In this document: piece after piece, positions 1 to 7,409 of the stretch | Numbering within the stretch: position 1 is the stretch's first letter | Layout: the number at the start of each line of letters is the position of its first letter | Made by a program: the position numbers and the translations under genes | Origin: HRBIN24 sp035574155 | GTDB lineage: Bacteria; Chloroflexota; Dehalococcoidia; SM23-28-2; HRBIN24 | Assembly (NCBI GenBank): GCA_035574155.1 | Contig: DATLZD010000035.1 | Span: forward strand, 1 to 22,589 | DNA: 22,589 nucleotides | Reading direction: 5' to 3' | Notes under the pieces: generated by a model | Database searches by the model: none | What the model saw: the letters and a program-made list of their open reading frames with translations, nothing else | Told to the model about the DNA's origin: nothing

Positions 1-1
1 G

Positions 2-847
2 GCCGAAGGGCGCATCGTGGTGGTGGCGGGCTTCCAGGGCATCACCGAGGAGATGGACATCACCACCCTGGGCCGGGGCGGCTCCGACACCACGGCTGTA
101 GCCCTGGCCGCGGCCCTGGGGGCAGAACGGTGCGAGATCTATACCGACGTGGAGGGCATCTATACCGCCGACCCCCGCATCGAGCCCCGGGCCCGCAAGC
201 TGGAACGCATCTCTTACGAGGAGATGCTGGAGCTGGCCAGCCAGGGGGCGCGCGTCATGCACAGCCGCGCCGTGGAGCTGGGCTGGGCCTACAAAGTGCC
301 CATCTATGTCGCCTCCAGCTTCAGCGACGCCCCCGGCACCCTGATCTGCGAAGGCGGTGAGGAGATGGAGCAGCGCAACCGGGTCATGGGCATCGCCCAC
401 GACAGCGACGTGGGCCGCATAACTGTCCGCGGCGTGCCCGACCGGCCGGGCATCGCCGCCGCCATCTTCGGCCCCCTGGCCGAGGCAGGCATCAGCGTCG
501 ATACCATCGTCCAGAACGCCAGCGTGGAGCGGCTCACCGACCTCACCTTCACCGTCTCGCGGGCCGATCTGAAGAGGGCGGCGGCGCTGGTGGAGCCCGT
601 GGCCAGGGAGATAGGCGCCAGCGCCGTCCTGACCGACGACCACCTGGCCAAGGTGAGCGTGGTGGGGGCGGGGATGCAGAGCGCGCCCGGCTACGCCGCT
701 CGCATGTTCCGCGCCCTCTACGAAGCGGGCATCAACATCGAGCTCATCACCACCAGCGAGATCCGCATCACCTGCCTGATAGACGCCGGCCGCGTACCCG
801 AGGCCGTGCGGGCCCTGCATCAGGCCTTCGAGCTGGAGCAGGGCTAG
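2..847 (+). CDS. lysC: Aspartate kinase, C-terminal part (5' end outside window)
   Basis: Aspartokinase phosphorylates aspartate, the first step to lysine, threonine and methionine. The reading frame is open from base 2, so the N-terminus lies upstream of the window; the GTG at 17 is internal. The visible part begins in the kinase domain, with the typical TTLGRGGSDTTAVALAAALGA stretch split around the GRGGSD motif and YTDVEGIYTADPR, followed by two ACT domains: the first around RGVPDRPGIAAAIFGPLAEA, the second around VVGAGMQSAPGYAARMF. These form the allosteric site for amino-acid feedback. The TAG stop at 845-847 shares a CTAG with the stop of the convergent holA gene. The family assignment is secure; which amino acid inhibits it cannot be read from sequence. 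Confidence 0.95.
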   Translation, partial: AEGRIVVVAGFQGITEEMDITTLGRGGSDTTAVALAAALGAERCEIYTDVEGIYTADPRIEPRARKLERISYEEMLELASQGARVMHSRAVELGWAYKVPIYVASSFSDAPGTLICEGGEEMEQRNRVMGIAHDSDVGRITVRGVPDRPGIAAAIFGPLAEAGISVDTIVQNASVERLTDLTFTVSRADLKRAAALVEPVAREIGASAVLTDDHLAKVSVVGAGMQSAPGYAARMFRALYEAGINIELITTSEIRITCLIDAGRVPEAVRALHQAFELEQG

Positions 848-1830
848 GCAGCGGGCAGGGCGGCCAGGTCGTAGACCAGGGTCTCCAGGGCTACCTCGGG
901 CGCAAGGCGGCCCCGCTTGATGGCGGCGTCGGCCTCCACCAGCAGTCGGTAGGCTGCCCGCAGCCTCGGCAGGGGCAGGCGCCGCGCCTGGACCAGCGCC
1001 CGCCGGGCTGCCCAGGGCGGCAGCGCCAGCTCCCGTGCCGCCTCCTGCTCGTTCCCCCCTCGCTCCGAAACATATCGCGCCACCAGCAGCCGCCGGTACT
1101 GGCGGTGCAGCAGGGCGAGCAGCCCCAGCGGCTCTTCGCCCTGGGCCAGCAGGTCTCGCAGGAGGCGGAGGGCGTCCCGGTGGCGACCCTCGGAGACGGC
1201 CGCCGTAAGGTCGAAGACGCTTGCCTCCCGCGCCGGCGTCACCAGCAGGCGAACGTCCGCCTCTCGCACCACCTCTCCGCCGGCGTAGGCGGCCAGCTTG
1301 TCCAGTTCGGCCGCCAGGGCCCACAGGTCGTTGCCCAGCAGTTGCAAGAGCAGCCGGGCGGCCCGCTCGCTCAGGCGCAGGCCGAGACGCCGGCAGCGGC
1401 GGCCCAGCCAGCGCGTCAGCTCCTCGCCGGAGAGGGGCGCGAATTCCCGCACCTGGGACACAGGGCGCAGCGAGGCGAGCAGCGGATTGGCGGGCTCCAG
1501 TGCCCCTTCCTCCAGCAGCACCAGGTGCGTGCTGGGTGGCATCTGGGTCAAGGCATCGGCCAGGCCCTGCCAGGGGCCTAGGGCCTGGGCCCTGCGCCTG
1601 CCTTCGGCCTGGAAGCGGCCCAGGAGGCCCTGCACCACCACCAGCCGGTGCTGGCCCAGGAACGGCGTCGCCTGGCACGCCTCCACCAGCTCCTGGGGGC
1701 GCAGCCTGGCACCGTCCAGGGACACGGCGTTGGCCCACAGCGAGCCGTCGGTGTCCAGGGCCTCGCGCAACTGGGCCAACGCCTCGCGCAGGGAGAAGGT
1801 GTCCTGCCCGTAAAAGACGTATACTGGCAT
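844..1830 (-). CDS. holA: DNA polymerase III subunit delta
   Basis: The delta subunit opens the beta sliding clamp within the clamp-loader complex. The 328-aa product has the usual length. It begins MPVYVFYGQDTFSLREAL, matching the family's N-terminal 'Y.lyG.d.fl..e.l' motif of the AAA+-like domain. The helical C-terminal part carries the typical SVFDLTAAVSEGRHRDALRLL and EEPLGLLALLHRQYRRLL motifs. The ATG at 1830 lies downstream of purine-rich sequence. The gene is convergent with lysC, and their stop codons overlap in CTAG at 844-847. It diverges from trxA, with a 121-bp region between them holding an inverted repeat. No unusual residues were noticed. Confidence 0.92.
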   Translation of the reverse strand: MPVYVFYGQDTFSLREALAQLREALDTDGSLWANAVSLDGARLRPQELVEACQATPFLGQHRLVVVQGLLGRFQAEGRRRAQALGPWQGLADALTQMPPSTHLVLLEEGALEPANPLLASLRPVSQVREFAPLSGEELTRWLGRRCRRLGLRLSERAARLLLQLLGNDLWALAAELDKLAAYAGGEVVREADVRLLVTPAREASVFDLTAAVSEGRHRDALRLLRDLLAQGEEPLGLLALLHRQYRRLLVARYVSERGGNEQEAARELALPPWAARRALVQARRLPLPRLRAAYRLLVEADAAIKRGRLAPEVALETLVYDLAALPAA

Positions 1831-1868
1831 CGAACGGTTTCCCTCTCCCTCCCCTGCCCTGGCAGCCG

Positions 1869-1898
1869 TTGGAAGAGGGGCCCTATCTGTGCTATCCT
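1869..1898 (+). promoter_or_regulatory. Candidate sigma70-type promoter for trxA
   Basis: TTGGAA at 1869-1874 and TATCCT at 1893-1898 are separated by 18 bp. This is a reasonable housekeeping-type promoter, reading toward trxA at 1952. The -10 element sits inside the left arm of an inverted repeat, so a protein bound there should block transcription. The assignment rests only on match and position. Confidence 0.4.
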
Positions 1899-1909
1899 AA
1901 AGATAGCAC
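1889..1909. promoter_or_regulatory. Perfect inverted repeat, candidate operator at trxA/holA divergent region
   Basis: The arms GTGCTATC (1889-1896) and GATAGCAC (1902-1909) are exact reverse complements separated by CTAAA. The repeat lies between divergent holA and trxA and overlaps the proposed trxA -10 element. The 21-bp size and symmetry suit a dimeric repressor site. I do not recognise the motif as a known regulator's site. An RNA hairpin role is less likely because it would lie at or before the transcription start. Confidence 0.5.
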
Positions 1910-1951
1910 CGCGGGCGGTGCTGAGACAGACGAGCGTGGGAGGCCCGGGTG

Positions 1952-2278
1952 ATGGCGAAGCCCAAGGACGTGACCGATGCAGAGTTCGAGCAGGAGGTCC
2001 TGAAGGCTGACCTGCCGGTGCTGGTGGACTTCTGGGCGCCCTGGTGCGGCCCCTGCCGCATGGTCGCCCCCATCGTCGAGGAGCTGGCCCAGGAGTACGA
2101 CGGCAAGGTCAAGTTCGTAAAGGTCAACACCGACGACAACGTGGACACGGCCGTACGCTACGGCATCCGCAGCATACCTACCCTGCTGGTGTTCAAGGGC
2201 GGCGAGCCAGTGGCCCAGGTCATCGGCTTCCGCCCCAAGAGCGAGCTGAAGAAGGTTCTGGAGAAGGCCCTCTCTTAG
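1952..2278 (+). CDS. trxA: Thioredoxin
   Basis: A 108-aa cytosolic disulfide reductase of standard length. The active-site WCGPC motif is at residues 31-35 (Cys32, Cys35), preceded by VLVDFWAP, and the cis-proline segment SIPTLLVF follows. The ATG at 1952 is preferred over the GTG at 1949 because GGGAGG at 1938-1943 lies 8 nt before it but only 5 nt before the GTG. It is followed 27 nt downstream by trxB, whose product reduces it with NADPH, so the two probably form one transcription unit. A perfect inverted repeat over the promoter suggests repressor control. Confidence 0.96.
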   Translation: MAKPKDVTDAEFEQEVLKADLPVLVDFWAPWCGPCRMVAPIVEELAQEYDGKVKFVKVNTDDNVDTAVRYGIRSIPTLLVFKGGEPVAQVIGFRPKSELKKVLEKALS

Positions 2279-2305
2279 GGCGTTTCCGGCACGAAAAGCG
2301 TCCCG

Positions 2306-3232
2306 ATGGCCCTGGAATACGACATCGTCATTGTCGGCGGCGGCCCGGCCGGGCTGGCCGCCGGCCTTTATGCCGCCCGCGCCCGTCGGCGCACTGCCCT
2401 GCTGGAGAAGGGCGTCATCGGCGGGCAGATCTCGCTGACCGAGACCATTGAGAACTACCCGGGCATCGAGAGCATCGGCGGCTTCGACCTGGCCCAGGCC
2501 ATGTTGCGCCAGGCCGAGAGCTACGGCCTGGAGACCCATTATCTGGAGGCCAAGTCCCTGGAGCAGGCCGACGGCAAGTGGCTGGTCCGCACCGACGAGA
2601 AGGACTTCCTGGCCAAGGCCGTCATCATCACCGCCGGCGCCGACTACAACCGGTTGGGCGTGCCGGGGGAGGAGCGGCTGACGGGCCGCGGCGTGTCCTA
2701 CTGCGCCACCTGCGATGCAGCCTTCTTCAAGGACGAGGAGGTGGCGGTGGTGGGCGGCGGCGACGCCGCCATGGACGAGGGCCTGTTCACGGCCCGCTAT
2801 GCCTCGAAGGTCTACGTCATCCACCGCCGCGACCAGCTGCGGGCCAGCCGCATCCTTCAGGAGAGGGCCTTCGCCAACCCCAAGATGCACTTCATCTGGA
2901 ACACGGTGGTGACGGAGGTCCTGGGCGAGGAGGCGGTCGAGGGGCTCCGCCTGCGCAACGTGGTCAGCGGCGAGGAGTCGGTGCTGCCGGTCAAGGCGGT
3001 GTTCATATTCATCGGCCACCACCCCAACACCGACTGGCTGAAGGGGCTGGTGCCCATGGACAACGGCGGCCATATCGTCGTCAACGAGTGGATGGAGACG
3101 GGCCTGCCGGGCCTGTTCGCCGCCGGCGACGTGCGCAAGAATGCGGCCCGCCAGGTGGTCAGCTCGGCCGGCGATGGCGCCACCGCCGCCATCGCCGCCG
3201 ACCGCTACATCAGCGAGCACTTCCGCGAGTAG
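2306..3232 (+). CDS. trxB: Thioredoxin-disulfide reductase
   Basis: An FAD- and NADPH-dependent flavoprotein that transfers electrons to thioredoxin. The 308-aa length is typical of the low-molecular-weight bacterial type. The N-terminal FAD-binding motif GGGPAG is at residues 11-16, the redox-active pair in SYCATCDAAF is Cys133 and Cys136, and a second nucleotide-binding motif GGGDAAMDE follows near residue 150. The C-terminal FAD contact is seen in GLFAAGDVR. The ATG at 2306 fits the family N-terminus although no strong ribosome binding site precedes it. It is the second gene of the trxA-trxB pair. After its stop, the next 157 bp form the control region of the nitrogen operon. Confidence 0.96.
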   Translation: MALEYDIVIVGGGPAGLAAGLYAARARRRTALLEKGVIGGQISLTETIENYPGIESIGGFDLAQAMLRQAESYGLETHYLEAKSLEQADGKWLVRTDEKDFLAKAVIITAGADYNRLGVPGEERLTGRGVSYCATCDAAFFKDEEVAVVGGGDAAMDEGLFTARYASKVYVIHRRDQLRASRILQERAFANPKMHFIWNTVVTEVLGEEAVEGLRLRNVVSGEESVLPVKAVFIFIGHHPNTDWLKGLVPMDNGGHIVVNEWMETGLPGLFAAGDVRKNAARQVVSSAGDGATAAIAADRYISEHFRE

Positions 3233-3238
3233 TCTCCG

Positions 3239-3276
3239 GTAACAAATCTGCAACGAGACCGTAACCTGCCCGTAAC
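3239..3276 (+). promoter_or_regulatory. Four GNAAC direct repeats at 11-bp spacing: GlnR-type operator
   Basis: GTAAC at 3239-3243, GCAAC at 3250-3254, GTAAC at 3261-3265 and GTAAC at 3272-3276 are each separated by exactly 6 nt, one DNA turn per element. This is the layout of the actinobacterial GlnR box (gTnAC-n6-GaAAC repeated), bound by an OmpR-family nitrogen regulator. MtrA, another OmpR-family protein, also uses GTAAC-like repeats. The site is directly upstream of amtB-glnK-glnA and just upstream of a weak promoter, as expected for an activator. The pattern is seen directly; the regulator is inferred. Confidence 0.72.
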
Positions 3277-3302
3277 ATCGTCCCCCGTTCTTAGGCGCAA
3301 TC

Positions 3303-3308
3303 TATAGC
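3303..3308 (+). promoter_or_regulatory. Candidate -10 element of amtB promoter
   Basis: TATAGC lies 26 bp after the last GNAAC repeat. No good -35 hexamer is visible in 3279-3286, which would fit an activator-dependent promoter whose activator sits on the repeats just upstream. Transcription would start near 3314, leaving a structured leader of about 75 nt before the amtB start. Confidence 0.35.
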
Positions 3309-3315
3309 TGGTCAC

Positions 3316-3361
3316 AGCCCCGCCCACCTGTGGCCAGGTATGGCCAGGAGAGGCGGGGGCT
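3316..3361 (+). other. Potential RNA stem-loop in amtB leader
   Basis: AGCCCCGCC at 3316-3324 can pair with GGCGGGGGCT at 3352-3361 with a single bulged G. Inside it, ACCTG (3325-3329) and CAGGT (3334-3338) form a second small hairpin. The structure ends before the GGAGGG ribosome binding site at 3378-3383. It may protect or delay the leader, but GC-rich DNA forms such pairings often. Confidence 0.3.
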
Positions 3362-3389
3362 GACGATGCCCCGTTGCGGAGGGTGGCCC

Positions 3390-4673
3390 ATGCCCGCGCA
3401 GGTGGACAGCGGCGACACGGCCTGGGTCCTGGTCTCGGCCGCCCTGGTGATGCTCATGACCCCGGGCCTCGCCTTCTTCTATGGGGGCCTGGTGCGGGAA
3501 AAGAATGCCCTGGCCACCATGATGCAGAGCTTCGTCATCATTGCCCTGGTGAGCGTCATATGGGTCCTGTGGGGCTATTCGCTGGCCTTCGGCCCCGACC
3601 ACGGCGGCTTCATCGGCGACCTGTCCTGGTTCGGGCTGCGCAACGTGGGCAGCGGTCCCGCCCCCTACGCGCCCACGGTGCCCCACCTGGCCTACATGGC
3701 GTTCCAGATGATGTTCGCCATCATCACGCCGGCCCTGATAACGGGGGCCTTCGCCGAGCGGGCCAAGTTCGGCACCTTTCTGGTCTTCACCGCCCTGTGG
3801 CTGACGGTGGTCTATGCGCCGGTGGCCCATTGGGTGTGGGCCCAGAACGGCTGGCTGGGGACCCTGGGTGGCCTTGGGGCCTATGACTTCGCCGGGGGCA
3901 CCGTGGTCCACATCAACTCGGGCCTGGCCGCCCTGGCGGCGGCCCTGGCCTTCGGCAAGCGGCTGGGGCTGGGGAGGATGCCCATGGAGCCCCACAACGT
4001 GCCTTACGTGGTGCTCGGGGCCGCCCTCCTCTGGTTCGGCTGGTTCGGTTTCAACGCCGGCAGCGCCGTAGCGGCGGGGGCCTCCGCCGCCAACGCCTTC
4101 GTGGTGACCAACACCGCCGCGGCGGCGGCCGCCCTGGCCTGGCTGGCCATGAGCTGGCTGTACCAGGGGGTGCCCAGCGTGACCGGGGCGGCAACGGGGG
4201 CGGTGGCGGGCCTGGTGGCCATCACCCCAGCCTCGGGCTTTGTGGGGGCCTGGGACGCCGCCGATGGATACATCAACATCCTCCCCGCCATCATCGTCGG
4301 CGTCGGGGCGGGGGTCATATGCTACGGTGCGGCGCGGGTCAAGCACTGGCTGGACGTGGACGACGCCCTCGACGTGTGGGCGGTGCACGGCATGGGCGGC
4401 ACCTGGGGGGCGTTGGCCACGGGCATCTTCGCCACCTCGTTGGTGACCCAGACGGCGGGCTTCCAAGGGGGGATTGGCGGGGCCATCGATGGACGGCCGG
4501 AGCAGATGCTGGCCCAGCTGGCGGGCATCGGCGCCACCTGGGGCTACTCGTTCGTCATGACCTTCGCCCTCCTGAAGGTACTGGACTGGACCTTGGGACT
4601 GAGGGTGAGCCCGCGGGAGGAGCTACTGGGGGTCGACCTGGCCCAGCACGGCGAGCGGGCCTATGCCAGGTGA
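3390..4673 (+). CDS. amtB: Ammonium transporter (Amt family)
   Basis: An integral membrane protein of about eleven helices that conducts ammonium into the cell. With the ATG at 3390 the product has 427 aa. This start has GGAGGG six nt upstream (3378-3383) and gives the typical uncleaved N-terminus DSGDTAWVLVSAALVMLMTP. Earlier in-frame starts at 3330 (GTG) and 3366 (ATG) would add a charged, non-membrane tail. The pore twin-histidine pair is present: His174 in VVHINSG and His333 in VHGMGGTWG. The family signature GLAFFYGGLVR is near the N-terminus and FNAGSA is midway. The PII gene begins 7 nt after the stop, the usual amtB-glnK pairing, and a GlnR-type operator lies upstream. Confidence 0.96.
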   Translation: MPAQVDSGDTAWVLVSAALVMLMTPGLAFFYGGLVREKNALATMMQSFVIIALVSVIWVLWGYSLAFGPDHGGFIGDLSWFGLRNVGSGPAPYAPTVPHLAYMAFQMMFAIITPALITGAFAERAKFGTFLVFTALWLTVVYAPVAHWVWAQNGWLGTLGGLGAYDFAGGTVVHINSGLAALAAALAFGKRLGLGRMPMEPHNVPYVVLGAALLWFGWFGFNAGSAVAAGASAANAFVVTNTAAAAAALAWLAMSWLYQGVPSVTGAATGAVAGLVAITPASGFVGAWDAADGYINILPAIIVGVGAGVICYGAARVKHWLDVDDALDVWAVHGMGGTWGALATGIFATSLVTQTAGFQGGIGGAIDGRPEQMLAQLAGIGATWGYSFVMTFALLKVLDWTLGLRVSPREELLGVDLAQHGERAYAR

Positions 4674-4679
4674 GGGGCC

Positions 4680-5018
4680 ATGAAGAAGGTGGAGGCCATC
4701 ATCCGACCCGAGAAGCTGGGGGACGTGAAGGACGCCCTGGACCGCCTGGGCATCATGGGCCTCAACTTCGTGGAGGTACGGGGCCGCGGCCGTCAGCGGG
4801 GCCAGACCTACTGGCGGGGGGCCGCCTCCTACCTGGCCGACACCCTCCCCAAGCTGAAGCTGGAGGTGGTGGTCAGGGACGAGGACGTGGAGCGGGTGGT
4901 GGACGCCATCATCAAGGCCGCCTGGACCGGCGACGTGGGCGACGGCAAGATCTTTGTCCTGCCGGTGGAGGAGGTCATCCGCGTGCGCACGGGAGAGAGG
5001 GGAGAGGATGCAGTTTGA
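4680..5018 (+). CDS. glnK: PII nitrogen regulatory protein
   Basis: A 112-aa trimeric signal protein, exactly the PII length. It senses ATP/ADP and 2-oxoglutarate and plugs the AmtB pore. The sequence starts MKKVEAIIRPEKL and ends RTGERGEDAV, both family hallmarks, with GDGKIFVLPVEEVIR in the C-terminal part. In the T-loop the uridylylated tyrosine position is kept as Tyr51, but the surrounding residues differ from enterobacterial GlnK: WRGAASY replaces LYRGAEY. Gln39 of the 2-oxoglutarate site is present. It lies 6 nt after amtB and overlaps the next gene by 11 nt, showing one operon. Named glnK rather than glnB because of its amtB linkage. Confidence 0.94.
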   Translation: MKKVEAIIRPEKLGDVKDALDRLGIMGLNFVEVRGRGRQRGQTYWRGAASYLADTLPKLKLEVVVRDEDVERVVDAIIKAAWTGDVGDGKIFVLPVEEVIRVRTGERGEDAV

Positions 5019-5973
5019 GGTGCGCACCCGCAAGAACCTGGCCTGGCACGAGGGCGACGAGTGCTCCCCCCGCTACTTCCTGGAGGTGAACCTGGGTCCG
5101 GTGCTGCCGGGCAGCGACCGAATAGCCCGCCTCCCCGTGCGCTGGCGCCGCAACCGCGGCCACCCCATCCTGAAGGAGGTCTACTGGGTGGAGGTGGCGG
5201 GCATGAGGGTCGAGAAGGGCAACCTGGCCGCGCTGGAGGCGGCGGTGCCCCAGGCGGTGGCTGCCTTCCTGGAGCACGGCACCCTCCCCTACTATTTCGT
5301 CACCACTCCCCAGGGCAGCTTCCCTGTGTACCTGGTGCGAGGGCGTCTGCAGCTGCGCACCGATACCGCCACGCTGGCGGCCGATGACGTGGGTGAGCTG
5401 TGGCAGCGGCTGGCCGAGCACCTGCACTCGGCCCGCCGCATCGAGGCCCTGGAGGAGCTGGAGGTGAGCATCCTCCTGTGGAGCGACCTGCAGGTCTATC
5501 CCGCCGGCCTGCTGCTGCGGGACGGTCGTGTGCTGCTGCCCATCTTCTTGCGGCGGGGGGAGGGCGACCTACAGCTCATCTACGACGTCATCGGCCAGCC
5601 GTCCCGCTTCCTGGCGCCGAGGGAGCTGTTCTCGCTGCGGCGCGAGCTGGCAGAGGCGTTGGCCGCGCGGCGGGCCATCCCCCACCCGGGCGCCCTGAAG
5701 ATGGACAGGGTGCGGGAGGAGGTCTGGGAGGCCCTGGCGGCGGTGGCCCGTCCAACGCCTTACGTGCTGGTCTGCCACCAGGACGAGCGGCCCCTGGAGC
5801 TCCCGGTCTTCGAGGCCCAGGGGGAGTTCTTCGCCCTACAGCGCTCCAGCTACTTGCGCCTCATCTTCTCCCCCGACCTGGAGGAGCTGTCGCGGCTGGT
5901 GCGGGAAGACCTGGTGCTGCGGGGGAGGGCCAGCGGCGCCTCCCTCGTGGCCGTGGAGCAAAGGCGGAGGTGA
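5008..5973 (+). CDS. Uncharacterised protein inside the nitrogen operon
   Basis: I do not recognise a family in this 321-aa product. The ATG at 5008 follows a purine-rich GGAGAGG and lies inside the last codons of glnK. No signal peptide or membrane helix is evident. The composition is mixed alpha/beta and rich in Arg, Leu and Glu. Two parts can be seen: an N-terminal half (about residues 1-150) with beta-like stretches such as LPYYFVTTPQGSFPVYLVRG, and a second half with VSILLWSDLQVYPAGLLLRDG and YVLVCHQDERPLELPVFEAQG. The GTG of the flotillin-like gene begins 6 nt after its stop, sharing a strong GGAGGTGA. Its place between PII and a membrane scaffold suggests an accessory role in nitrogen control or membrane organisation; that is inference only. 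Confidence 0.8.
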   Translation: MQFEVRTRKNLAWHEGDECSPRYFLEVNLGPVLPGSDRIARLPVRWRRNRGHPILKEVYWVEVAGMRVEKGNLAALEAAVPQAVAAFLEHGTLPYYFVTTPQGSFPVYLVRGRLQLRTDTATLAADDVGELWQRLAEHLHSARRIEALEELEVSILLWSDLQVYPAGLLLRDGRVLLPIFLRRGEGDLQLIYDVIGQPSRFLAPRELFSLRRELAEALAARRAIPHPGALKMDRVREEVWEALAAVARPTPYVLVCHQDERPLELPVFEAQGEFFALQRSSYLRLIFSPDLEELSRLVREDLVLRGRASGASLVAVEQRRR

Positions 5974-5979
5974 TGCGCC

Positions 5980-7395
5980 GTGAGGCAGGGAGGGAGCGCC
6001 CTGAGCTACGTCCTCTGGGGCCTGGCCTGGCTCCTCTTCTGGCCGGTGCTGCTGCCGGTGGCGGCCGCCCGCTACACCAAGGTGGGCCCCAACGAGGTGC
6101 TCATCGTCGCCGGTCGGCGCCGCACCGTTACCGACGCCGAGGGCCGGACTCGGACCGTCGGCTACCGCATCGTCTGGGGAGGGGGCACGGTGGTCTGGCC
6201 CATCGTGGAGCAGGCCCGCCGCCTCTCCCTGGAGCTCATGAGCTTCGAGGTGAGGACGCCGGAGGTCTACACCGTCCACGGTGTGCCGGTGGCGGTGGAC
6301 GCCGTGGCCCATGTGAAGGTGAGGGGCGAAGAGGCGGCCATCGCCCGTGCCGCCGAGCATTTCCTGTCCCGTTCCCAGGACGAGGTGATGCGCACCGCCG
6401 TTCAGGTGGTGGAGGGGCACATGCGCTCCGTCCTGGGCACCATCTCCATCGAGGACCTCTACACCAAGCGTCGGGAGTTCGCCGAACAGGTGAAGTCCCT
6501 GGCCAGCCAGGACCTGGACCGCATGGGACTGGAGATCGTCTCCCTCACCGTGCGCAACATTGCCGATCCCCGCGGTTACCTGGAGGCCCTGGGCCGGCCC
6601 CGCACGGCCCAGGTGAAGCGGGACGCCATCATCGGCGAGGCCAGGGCCGATGAGGAGGCCAAGACCTTCCGTTACCAGGCCGACATGAAGATCGAGGACG
6701 CCCGCCGCGACTACGAGCTGAAGCGGGCCGAGGTGGAGGCGGCCATCGCCCAGCGCCGCGCCGAGGCCGACCTGGCCTACGACCTGCAGCGCTACAAGAC
6801 GGCCCAGCTGGTCAAGCGGGAGGAGGTCCAGCTGGACATCCTGGAAAAGGAGCTGCGCACCGAGCTGGAGGAGAAGGAGATCCTCCGCAAAGAGAAGGAG
6901 TTGGTGGCCTCCGTCATCAAGCCGGCCGAGGCCGAGCGCCAGCGCATCCAGGAGCTGGCCGAGGCCGAGCGCTACCGCCGCCAGACAGAGGCCCAGGGCG
7001 AGGCCGAAGGGGTGAGGGCGGTGGGTCTGGCCGAGGCCGACGTCATCCGCCAGAAGGGTCAGGCCGAGGCCGAGACCATGGACCGCAAGGCCGAGGCCTG
7101 GGCACGCTACAACCAGGCCGCCGTCACCGAGATGCTGGTCAACGTCCTGCCCCGCCTGGCCGAGGCGGTGGCCCAGCCCCTCTCCCGCACCGAGCGCATC
7201 GTCATCGTCTCCGGTGGGGCCGACGGCGCTGCCGGTGCCAGCCGCGTCACCCGGGATGTGGCGGAGGTCATCGCCCAGCTGCCGCCCATCATCGAGGCCC
7301 TCACCGGCGTGCGCCTGGAGGAGCTGGTGCGGCGCGTCCCCGGTCTCAAGGGCTCCGACCAACAGGGCGAGGGAGAGGGCGGCCAGCCCGCCTAG
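5980..7395 (+). CDS. SPFH/Band 7 flotillin-like membrane scaffold protein
   Basis: Flotillin-type proteins form large oligomeric cages or rafts at the inner face of the membrane. The 471-aa product starts at GTG 5980, 6 nt after a perfect GGAGGTGA. Residues about 8-30 (VLWGLAWLLFWPVLLPVAAA) are a membrane anchor. A Band 7 domain follows (about 30-200; VGPNEVLIVAGRR, then FEVRTPEVYTVHGVPVAVDAVAHVKV). A long charged coiled coil rich in Ala-Glu repeats comes next (about 210-380; AEAERQRIQELAEAERYRRQ and QGEAEGVRAVGLAEADVI). The glycine-rich tail ends near LEELVRRVPGL. This is the order of FloT/YqiK-like flotillins. The gene sits between a PII-linked unknown gene and glnA, separated from glnA by only 14 nt, so it is part of the nitrogen operon. 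That linkage is unusual in my knowledge. Confidence 0.9.
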   Translation: MRQGGSALSYVLWGLAWLLFWPVLLPVAAARYTKVGPNEVLIVAGRRRTVTDAEGRTRTVGYRIVWGGGTVVWPIVEQARRLSLELMSFEVRTPEVYTVHGVPVAVDAVAHVKVRGEEAAIARAAEHFLSRSQDEVMRTAVQVVEGHMRSVLGTISIEDLYTKRREFAEQVKSLASQDLDRMGLEIVSLTVRNIADPRGYLEALGRPRTAQVKRDAIIGEARADEEAKTFRYQADMKIEDARRDYELKRAEVEAAIAQRRAEADLAYDLQRYKTAQLVKREEVQLDILEKELRTELEEKEILRKEKELVASVIKPAEAERQRIQELAEAERYRRQTEAQGEAEGVRAVGLAEADVIRQKGQAEAETMDRKAEAWARYNQAAVTEMLVNVLPRLAEAVAQPLSRTERIVIVSGGADGAAGASRVTRDVAEVIAQLPPIIEALTGVRLEELVRRVPGLKGSDQQGEGEGGQPA

Positions 7396-7409
7396 GGAGG
7401 TGAAGAGGG

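Noticed and set aside
1892..3253. Long minus-strand ORF opposite trxA and trxB
   Set aside because: It is antisense to two well-supported genes and reads as low-complexity Ala/Gly/His/Leu sequence typical of the opposite strand of GC-rich coding DNA.
3239..3276. PHO box (PhoB site) instead of GlnR box
   Set aside because: PhoB sites also repeat every 11 bp, but the core here is GTAAC, not CTGTCAT-like, and the operon is for nitrogen.
3330..3389. Earlier amtB starts at GTG 3330 and ATG 3366
   Set aside because: They would add a basic, non-hydrophobic tail not seen in Amt proteins, whereas ATG 3390 has an ideal ribosome binding site.
5836..7362. 508-aa minus-strand ORF opposite the flotillin-like gene
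   Set aside because: It is repetitive His/Leu/Gly-rich sequence, antisense to a clear SPFH domain, with no recognisable motif.
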